DNA of 64,000 bases from Pelobates cultripes (lineage: Eukaryota > Chordata > Amphibia > Anura > Pelobatidae), in assembly GCA_933207985.1 (NCBI GenBank), contig OW240924.1:69868742-69932741 (forward strand), given 5' to 3'. This document shows positions 56,104 through 64,000 of the stretch, piece by piece. The position numbers were made by a program, and so were the translations under genes. Below the pieces are notes generated by a model. The model worked only from the letters and a program-made list of their open reading frames with translations. It ran no database searches and was not told where the DNA came from. Numbering within the stretch: position 1 is the first letter of the stretch; every line of letters begins with the position of its first letter.

Positions 56104-56513
56104 CAGACACACCTCACTTACCGACTGGGTTCCGTTCATACGACCTGGTCGTAGAACAAATTGGTCGGTAAGTGAGGAGTTAAGGGATTCCCTGCTCCGA
56201 TGTGCTTATTTATGTTCGGTGAAATTTCCCCGAACATAGACGAATGCACCAGAGCATGTCTGTGTTCAAGGACATTTCCCCAAACGCACTAGAGCAGGGA
56301 ATCCCTCTAATCTATGTTTGGGGAAATTTCCCTTAACATAGATGAGAGAGATTCCCTGCTCTGTTGCGTTCGTCTATGTTCGGGCAAATTTCTCAGAATA
56401 TAGAAGAATGCAGCAGAGCAGGGAATCACTTTAATTCCGACAATGGCACGCACTTACCACGCCGCGAGAGAGCTGGTGGTAAGTGCGAGCTGTCGCAAAA
56501 TGAGGACTACCTG
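56104..56513. mobile_element. Mariner-like MITE (~410 bp)
   Basis: Left end CAGACACACCTCACTTACCG, right end (inverted) CAGGTAGTCCTCATTTTGCG, each flanked by TA, as expected for Tc1/mariner targets. The interior has repeated 'AACATAGACGAATGC'/'AGCAGGGAATC' phrases in direct and inverted copies (56180-56430), suggesting internal duplication. Confidence 0.55.
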
Positions 56514-56515
56514 TA

Positions 56516-59219
56516 CAGAATCCCAACAGGAGAGAAATGTGAGAACAGTGAGAAATGTTAAGAATTCAAAGTGAATTTAGAATTTAAGACAAAAATAGCC
56601 ACTGTGGAAGCATAAGATGACTTTGAGAAGACTTTTTTTGCGTTATTTTGGCCTTAAATTCAAAATTCATTGTGAATTCCTAAAATAAAAAACTCACTTT
56701 CAATAAAAACAAAACAAAAAAAACAGCCCTACCTGTTAATCACCATCAAAAAGGATCGGTACAAGAATCTACAAGGATTTGTGTATATTATACACTGAAT
56801 ATAGGGAATACGCCTAGAGCACATTCTAAAGCTACAGCCAGGAATGCTGAATGGTTGTGGACACCTGAATTGTGAATTGGGTTTGTGTCTATGTGTCTGT
56901 TTTCTTCTGTATGCTGTTCTATTTCCAACTGCTGTTCTATTTTCAGTTGTGCAGAACAATTATTGGAATATTGTTTTGAGCGCTCCATCATTTGTATGTA
57001 TAGCTAAACCTTCCACAGCCTTCTCACTCTACCTGTGGTCAAATGCCTGGGTGCAATCTTTTGTTGATCTCAATCTTTGACTCCTCAGTCTGATCCATGC
57101 TTCTGTGAAAATAGATCTCAGCTATAGCATCTTACCTTGTGCCTGTGTTTAATTGCACAGAGATCATGTTAGATGTTTGTATATTTTATTTGTATAATGC
57201 CACACGATGCAGTAGCTATACAGACATTGCAATGGAAGGCACAGTACATATGCATATTAAGATTTGAAGAGATGCCCATAGGCACGGTTGTTACAGCATC
57301 TTCTTTGCTTATCGACGGAGTTCCAGCTATAAACTGTGTCCTCTCTCTTTATACTACACTGTTTGATGCATTCGTAGGGTATGGCTAGTGCAGCTAATAT
57401 GAGAGAAACACTCTAGATTTGATATGTATTTATTTTACTGAATCCGTGTCAAGCTACAATGCCTTTACTTGTAACTTATTTTGTGCTGGCACGAGCATTA
57501 TGCTAGGTGTGTTTAGACTTCACAGTGTTATTAAAGCATTAACATTCAGTCGGAAAGGGGTTAAAAGATTATGCAAGAGGAGGATGGAATTCCAAATTCC
57601 GGAAGAAATTTTAAAAAAAAAACATTTTTCAACAGAAAGATATCCACTTTGTCCACAGTTTAAAAGTCTGATTTTTCAGGTTAAAAGGATACTGAATAAG
57701 GAATGTTTGCTCCTTAGCCAGTAGACAGACTGCCAGTAGTCATTGACAACTCCGGCTGTTCGGTACTACTTCAAGCTTTTTACCCCTTGGCAAACAGTTT
57801 TCTAACACAGTGTGTTATATTTCGATAACATTGTTCTGGTAGAAGATCGCCTGGAAGTCATTCTTTGTTTTTGGTATTTGTGTTGTGTTTTTTTTTTTTA
57901 TGTTTTATTTATTACTATTATTTTTATTTTTGTCTTTTTGTTTTTAATTTTATTCAAACCTGCTTATGGTCTTGCCTGAGTAAAGCTTAAAGAAGCACGG
58001 TCTAACAAAACAATCAGTGAGTTTGAAACAATATTTTAAAGATGTTTTTGACACTTCTTAGTTGTGAGGGTCCGTCCTATCATGCCTTGCAAGCATTGAG
58101 GTACTAACGTGCATAGCATGAATTCTGAAAACCATTTCAGTGAGATATGATAAATCCAAAAAAAAAGAAAAGGGATTATTTATCTATCCATTTTCCATTT
58201 ATTTTTCTTTTGTTTAGGAAACTTGACATCTATAGTGAATGTGAATGTGCTGTCAGCCACAAAGAGCCCATATTGTCAGATTAGTTTTATCAGTATTAAT
58301 CTTAAACCTGATAAAATCATAAGCAGTTAATTGCACTCAGATTAAAAGTCTACATTTTCTGCTCAAAGAAACCTTTATCACATATTTGTCATACACATTA
58401 CATTTATTGCACACATTACATTTATCACTCATTATAAATTAGCACAAAATAACAGATGTCACATTTTCTTGCATGGCTGGTTTTTGAGTCCTGGTTTTTT
58501 TTTTGTGGTGGTTGTTTTTTTATCATCAATTTATGGAATCTGGTGTCATTGATACAATGTTTCCAGTATACAGAATTTACATGTTTATATTTAGAAGATA
58601 CTGTCCCTTTAAGAGCATGAAATGATGATCAATTCAGAATTTAGCTTGATGTTTGAGCTTCTGCACAAAATGATTACTGAGTTAATTTTTAATCCCGTCA
58701 TGTTTGATGATGCCAGTGCTTGATACAAAAGTTCCACATCATACAAAATTAATCCTTAGTGAACACAGCAAGCAGGGCTCAAAAGGTCCTGTGATACAAG
58801 CTTGGCCACTACTGACCACTGCAAAGCTACTTTATGCTATGTGATCTTTAGGAATGGACAGGGGCGCAATCTATCAGCCTGTCTGAAGGAGTATATTTGA
58901 AATACTCCCTGCATGGTGTCTTAGTTGGGCGAGGGCTAGTGGCGGCTTTCTACAATCTCAAATCTCTTAACCGTTCTTGACCCCCGCTCTATTGTTTTTT
59001 TTTTTTGGTTTTTTTTTCTTGATGATAGCAGTCATCAGCTAAGCAGCCACTAATAATGAATAAAAGGCATTGGAAGTGTGTGTAAACCATTTTAATGTGT
59101 TTCCTTACAAGTGGGTAGATTCACAAAAAAGTCTATAAGTCCATAGAAAACAGGCCTCGGGCATAGTTTATTTATCTTTCACTGCCAAGGATTTTAACAT
59201 TGTTTACTTGTTGCTATAT
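56516..59219. other. Non-coding stretch
   Basis: AT-rich. A stray MITE end GATACTGTCCCTTTAA ends near 58617. T-rich tracts lie near 57885 and 58994. No gene recognised. Confidence 0.4.
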
Positions 59220-59670
59220 TTAAAGGAACACCTTAGGAAAATAGACGTGTTTACAACACCTAGAGTGTTTTAAAAAGAACTTTTACGTACCTTATTCCCC
59301 ATGAGCGTCGGACTCTCCGTGTGCCTGAGATTATCAGTACTGATTAACTTAGCCAATACAATTCTTCTCCATAGAGTAGCATTAGGAGGTCAGTGAGCTT
59401 GCGAGGCAATTGCCACACTGACATTCAGCGTCTCTTCACAGAGTTGCATTGAGTCACTGCATCTCTATGGGAATTGTTCAGCGCCTTCACGAAGAGCCTG
59501 GGGATGCTGCACTCTTTGCAGGACCTCATCCAGGAGGTCTGAGGGACATACACTAGAGGTGGCTCTAGGTGGCCGTGTAAACGCTGCCTTTTCTCAGAAG
59601 AGGCAGTGCTTAAACTGTGTAGCCTACAAGGACAATCTCCTAGCCACAGAACCACTACGTTGCGGTGAAA
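59220..59670. mobile_element. Diverged TTAA MITE, right end eroded
   Basis: Opens TTAAAGGAACACCTTAGGAA. The interior 'CAGCGTCTCTTCACAGAGTT' and 'CTAGAGGTGGCTCTAGGTGG' parallels 18600-19100. The minus frame at 59425-59895 overlaps it and is not considered a gene. Confidence 0.5.
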
Positions 59671-60001
59671 ATGTTTCACTTCTCTTTTGTTTCTACCATT
59701 CCAAATTTTGTGGCCTTTTCTGAAATGGACTATATCTGTGTAAAATGACAATATAGGCAGAGAAAAGTCTTCACTTTTTAGCCCATTTTTAAAATAATTT
59801 AGGAAATACAGATTACAGACTAAAATTAAAAGATGTGTTTCATCACATTTTGCTAAATCTCCTACATTGTTAATGTTTCTTCGCCTCTTCTCCATATATA
59901 TTCAATGACAGAAAAAAGACAGAGTTTGGAACAGTGATTGACATGGAGCCACGAAGAAGGCACTCTGTTAAAGGGTTTAAAATCAAGCCATACAGGTAAT
60001 A
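59671..60001. other. Non-coding stretch
   Basis: Short unremarkable interval before the next hAT-like element. Confidence 0.4.
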
Positions 60002-60009
60002 TTGTCTAG

Positions 60010-60516
60010 TAGGGATCGACCGATTATCGGTTTTGCCGATATTATCGGACGATAATCACCGGTAATACCGATAATGAGGTGGGCCTGGTTGTCCATAAGG
60101 TGGCACACAGTGCTCCCTACTGCCAGGCACTCTGTGTAGCGTGGCTGAGCGTAGCAGTGCGTACCGCGGTACAGGGACTTATGTTTCCTGTACCCAATCG
60201 GACTGAAAGGAAGTGCTCACTGAGAGAGCACTTCCTGTAAGTCCGGCCGGGTACAGGAGACTGAAGCACCTGTACTGCGAGAGACAAAACAGGGGGAAGT
60301 TACACTTTGGTAGAGGGGGAGGAAAGAACACTATGGGACAGGGGAGGGAGGGGGAAGGAAAGAACACTATTTACCACTTAATAAACAAAAATTGCAAAAA
60401 AATAAGTAATAATTTTTATCAAAACGGTAAATGTACAGAATATCGGTAAGCTATCGGCCTGAAAGTTCACAGATTATCAGTATCGGCTCTAAAAAATCAA
60501 TATCAGTCTATCTCTA
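60010..60516. mobile_element. hAT-like element with TAGGGATCGACCGAT ends (507 bp)
   Basis: Termini TAGGGATCGACCGATTATCG and (inverted) TAGAGATAGACTGATATTGA, flanked by a perfect 8-bp duplication TTGTCTAG (60002-60009, 60517-60524). The subterminal parts carry many CGATATTATCGG-like palindromes. The core (60130-60360) shares a palindrome and a polypurine tract with the element at 16050-18088. Confidence 0.8.
60193..60261. repeat. Imperfect palindrome shared with 16333-16403
   Basis: Left arm CCTGTACCCAATCGGACTGA, right arm AAGTCCGGCCGGGTACAGG. The central AGGAAGTGCTCACT / AGAGAGCACTTCCT pairs. It is related to the perfect palindrome in the 16-kb element. Confidence 0.8.
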
Positions 60517-60524
60517 TTGTCTAG

Positions 60525-62550
60525 AACACTGATAAATCGCCCCCATAGTTTTTTTCCCTCCTGTTTCAATGCATTGTGTGCTCTGACTGTGCCAGAGCTG
60601 AACTGGATTGCTCTTTCAATTGTTTAATCTTTAATATACATTTGAAAGCAAATGGATCATCACATGGAAAAAAAAGACTAAAACAAGTTATCGGTGATTT
60701 AAAATGTTCTATTCATTAAAGGTCGTTTCCAGAGAATTGACCGTTCCCCTTTAAAAGACATGAACTAAAGTCGATATAATCTAGCGATTACCATGAACAC
60801 AGCACAGTGGAAAAATAATCAAACTTTAAATGTTCTACTCTCAACTTGGATTGACTTCCTTTAGAAAAAAAATGCCTTGTTTATGGACTGCTGTTTAAGA
60901 ACCCTTAAATACTTTATTTTGTGAGTGGTACTATGGAAGTGAACGCATTGTTGTAACTACAGATGGAAGGAGAGGTGCTAAAAATCCCATTTAGGATGGT
61001 CTGCTATTTTGGTGATTTATTCTGAAATTATGTTCTTTCGATTTTCTGCAAAGTTAATAACAAGGTTCAACAAAACACCACTTATTGTCAGTGCTTTTAC
61101 ATTTACAGGGAGGAAAGCAAATATTTTTGCATATGTTTTGTTATCGTAAGTGCATCTTTAAATGTCACTTAGGCGATAACTACTAGGTTTTTTTCTTCAA
61201 TTATGTGCCAAAAAGACACACAAGGCTGTTTTTTCACTGAGAACCATTTGGGCTTGGTTGTATTGTTGTATCCAAGCAAATGGATTTTTCTTTTTTTTTT
61301 TTCTCACGTACGAGACAAAGTCAGAAGTTAATGACATGGTGTGGGACTTTTTCAATCTCTTAAAAAAAAAAAACATAACAGGTTCTCGATGGTACAAGCA
61401 AGGAACCTCTCGACTCAAGACGCAAAGATGTTTTTTCTTTGCCTTATTACCCGTGTTCAGCTCCGTAGGGTCGCACAGCTTACAGGATGTCTGGGAAACC
61501 TCAAACCGGCTTTAAAATAACCCCTGACACTCCATACTAAACTGATATTATGTAACCACAAGATACATTCTTGCAAGTATTTATAGGTCGTATGTGTTAA
61601 GTGAAATTGACTTTTTGAGGTTGTCTTGTGGTTTAAATACAGTAGAGAAGAAAGTGATGTTTGCCTTAATAACCAATAGCAACCCCACTTAACAGCACAA
61701 CTTCCTGCTAATGGGATGTGTGTGGGATGCCTTCCAAATATCTACCAGGAAACAGACTGATACGGCTTATTCATTGCTATTAATTTCCTATATGTGTGGT
61801 ACATAGCAAAAATAGCAACATGATTTTATTTCTGTGATGATGCTGAATGGAGCGGAGAAGAGAAGCTTGTTAAATGTCAGATATGGGTATTGAAAGATAC
61901 TCGGTATATGGTTTTAACTGCGCTTATAAAAGTACTTTATCCAAACAAAGGAATTAGGGAATTTTTTTTAATCATCATGTCATTTTCGAGGTGCTTTATT
62001 TTAGAAGATAGAAATGTATAGTCAGAATAAATAAATAAAGTCTAATACCCCTTTAGAAGGGCTTATTCCTTTTTACTAGCCTAGCAAAATGCAATATTTG
62101 TATCTTATTGCTAATTTTATGTTCTCCATCACTATGTGTGCTTGATGGGAGATCCAATCACCAAATGAACACTCCTGACCACTAAAGCACTTTAGTTTGT
62201 TGAATAGTTTGTATGTGAAAAGTGTCCTCTTTTTTTTTAATTTTATAAAAAGTGTACTTTTCATTTGAAATTGGTATTTTTTTTAATATAAATTAACCAC
62301 GTTACACCTCCCTGGCTGTCAATCCTGTTACTTCCTAGTTGCTTAACTCAGTGGAGCTAAACTCAAGAGGTAGCAATTGCTCACAGCACCTGCCTTGCAA
62401 AGACTTCTCATTGAGCTGCATTGGGAAATCTGTGATTGGACAGAAAGTCTGGGCTGTGTTTAAAGGGAAGGGTTTGCAAAGGCAGCACACAAAAGAACCG
62501 CAGCTTTGGCAAGCTGTTATAGACATATACCCAATGAAAGAAGTGTTTAA
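60525..62550. other. Non-coding stretch
   Basis: AT-rich, with T- and A-runs near 61289 and 61362. No gene or bounded repeat recognised. Confidence 0.4.
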
Positions 62551-63803
62551 TTAAAGGATTACTCCAACCAACATGACCATGTCTGCTTTTGAATTGGTCA
62601 TGCTAGCTGGAGTCTTAATGTGCATTGTTTAAGCTTGAAACACAGAACATCCAGAGGTATTTTTAATTGTGTGCTTGGCGTAAGTTGCACTCCCAGCACA
62701 CATGACACTGGCAGCCCAGAACTTTGTTCCAGACAGCCTGATGTCAATTCGGTGCATAATTTATGTCTTCATTGCGCACTGCTTATAGACGTAACAGCAG
62801 CTCTCCATTCCTCCCACCCACACGGAGGTATGCCCTCCATCCCTCCCATTCACACAGAGGTATGCCCTCCATCCCTCCCACCCACACTGAGGTATGCCCT
62901 CCATCCCTCCCACCCACTGTGAGGTATGCCCTCCATCCCTCCCACCCACACGGAGGTATGCCCTCCATCCCTCCCATCCACACGGCGGTATGCCCTCCAT
63001 CCATCCCTCCCACCCACACGGAGGTATGCCCTCCATCCCTCCCATCCACACGGAGGTATGCCCTCCATCCATCCCTCCCACCCACACGGAGGTATGCCCT
63101 CCATCCCTCCCACCCACACGGAGGTATGCCCTCCATCCCTCCCACCCACACAGAGGTATGCCCTCCATCCCTCCCACCCACACGGAGGTATGCCCTCCCA
63201 CCCACACGGAGGTATGCCCTCCATCCCTCCCACACACAGAGGTATGCCCTCCCACCCACACAGAGGTATGCCCTCCCACCCACACTGAGGTATGCCTCCC
63301 ACCCACACTGCACTGAGGTATGCCTCCCACCCACACAGAGGTATGCCCTCCCACCCACACTGAGGTATGCCCTCCCACCCACACTGAGGTATGCCCTCCC
63401 ACCCACACTGAGGTATGCCCTCCCACCCACACTGAGGTATGCCCTCCCACCCACACAGAGGTATGCCCTCCCACCCACACTGAGGTATGCCCTCCCACCT
63501 ACACTGAGGTATGCCCTCCCACCCACACTGAGGTATGCCCTCCATCCCTCCCACCCACTGTGAGGTATGCCCTCCATCCCCCCCATCCACACTGAGGTAT
63601 GCCCTCCCTCCCTCGCACCCACACTGAGGTAATTCCGGGGTTTGCCGAGCATTGCCATGGAGCTAATCCCAGCGCTGAATTAAGGTGACTAAGCGTCTTT
63701 TAAAATGCTCTTTGCATTGTAATAATGGGAAGGGGGACATATATAATATTGCCAATAGGACTTATTCTATATCATACAAAAAAGGGTTGGAGAAACCCTT
63801 TAA
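62551..63803. mobile_element. TTAA MITE, ATTACTCC family, expanded by a minisatellite
   Basis: Left end TTAAAGGATTACTCCAACCA, right end GGTTGGAGAAACCCTTTAA with TTAA at 63800-63803. The left interior 'GCTGGAGTCTTAATGTGCAT' aligns with the elements at 29094 and 54858. About 810 bp of tandem repeat sits in the middle, which explains its length relative to its ~400-600 bp relatives. Confidence 0.7.
62817..63630. repeat. Minisatellite with 24- and 32-bp units
   Basis: Units of the form GAGGTATGCCCTCCCACCCACACT (24 bp) alternate with a version carrying an extra CATCCCTC (32 bp) or a further CATC. The 32-bp version dominates the left half and the ends; the 24-bp version dominates about 63180-63530. 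Variation CGGA/CAGA/CTGA distinguishes units. Overlapping long open frames in several frames on both strands are artefacts of the array. Confidence 0.95.
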
Positions 63804-64000
63804 ATGCATGCATGTTATAATTTGGGGCATTTCTACCAAACTGTGATTTATTTTAATTTTATTATTTTGATTGATTTTTTTAGATTGCTGTGGGAGTGTC
63901 CCTTTAACTCCACGTCATTTCCTTCTAGGGGACACAACATACTTGAACAACTGCTGAAATTCTTGTGACAGACTACAGCTACAGTCTCTATTTACCCTAT
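63804..64000. other. Non-coding end of window with a MITE terminus
   Basis: GGGAGTGTCCCTTTAA at 63892-63907 looks like the right end of another TTAA MITE whose body cannot be traced. Nothing else seen. Confidence 0.4.

Noticed and set aside
59425..59895. 156-residue minus-strand open frame
   Set aside because: It runs through a MITE interior shared with 18600-19100 and has no recognisable domain.
62817..63630. Possible CRISPR-like regular array
   Set aside because: There are no unique spacers: the 'spacer' length change is an 8-bp insertion of repeat-like sequence, and the genome context is vertebrate.
62761..63658. Long open frames in several frames on both strands (up to 291 residues) with periodic peptides
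   Set aside because: Products of a 24/32-bp tandem array lacking stops in most frames. Simultaneous openness on both strands is the mark of a repeat, not a gene.

Overview
This window looks like repeat-rich non-coding DNA from a vertebrate, most likely a frog or toad. I found no cellular protein-coding gene, rRNA or tRNA. The amphibian assignment is inference. It rests on many TTAA-flanked elements ending in TTAAAGGR (the T2/Kolobok type described in Xenopus), together with hAT, L1-clade, CR1-clade and Ty3/Gypsy elements typical of anuran genomes. Nearly all long open frames are either decayed retroelement genes or by-products of simple-sequence DNA. The window is probably intronic or intergenic.

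Layout. 0-1.4 kb: a small palindromic TTAA MITE, a divergent ~190-bp tandem repeat whose copies keep two hairpins with compensatory changes, and a 560-bp TTAA MITE. 1.4-15 kb: mostly AT-rich single-copy-like sequence with scattered MITEs and a CpG-richer LTR-like block at 7.7-8.8 kb. 15-18.1 kb: a TTAA MITE, a 271-bp duplication and a 2.0-kb hAT-like element (8-bp target duplication) carrying a 71-bp palindrome, ~830 bp of polypurine minisatellite and a CA-rich minisatellite. 18-34 kb: MITEs, a Tc1/mariner remnant, CR1 3' ends, a striking 77-bp inverted repeat at 21.5 kb, and a 1.3-kb hAT-like element containing a 572-bp solo LTR. 34-41 kb: quiet sequence with several candidate conserved non-coding blocks and a hairpin-like hAT MITE.

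41.3-50.8 kb is the structural centrepiece, a nested retroelement stack on the minus strand. An L1-clade LINE (11-bp target duplication, nearly intact ORF1, internally deleted ORF2) is interrupted by a Ty3/Gypsy retrotransposon with two LTRs, PPT and decayed gag-pro-pol. That element is in turn interrupted by a CR1 3' end. The Gypsy copy is flanked by a 42-bp duplication of L1 sequence and lacks about 15 bp at one outer LTR end, which argues against ordinary integrase-mediated insertion.

50.8-64 kb: AT-rich sequence with further TTAA MITEs, a mariner-like MITE, a 507-bp hAT-like element sharing an internal hairpin module with the 16-18 kb element, and a TTAA MITE that has grown an ~810-bp minisatellite (24/32-bp units). 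Nothing here works together as a pathway. The biology shown is transposon insertion, nesting, duplication and satellite birth. All family assignments come from terminal motifs, target duplications and recognisable protein motifs, not from database searches.
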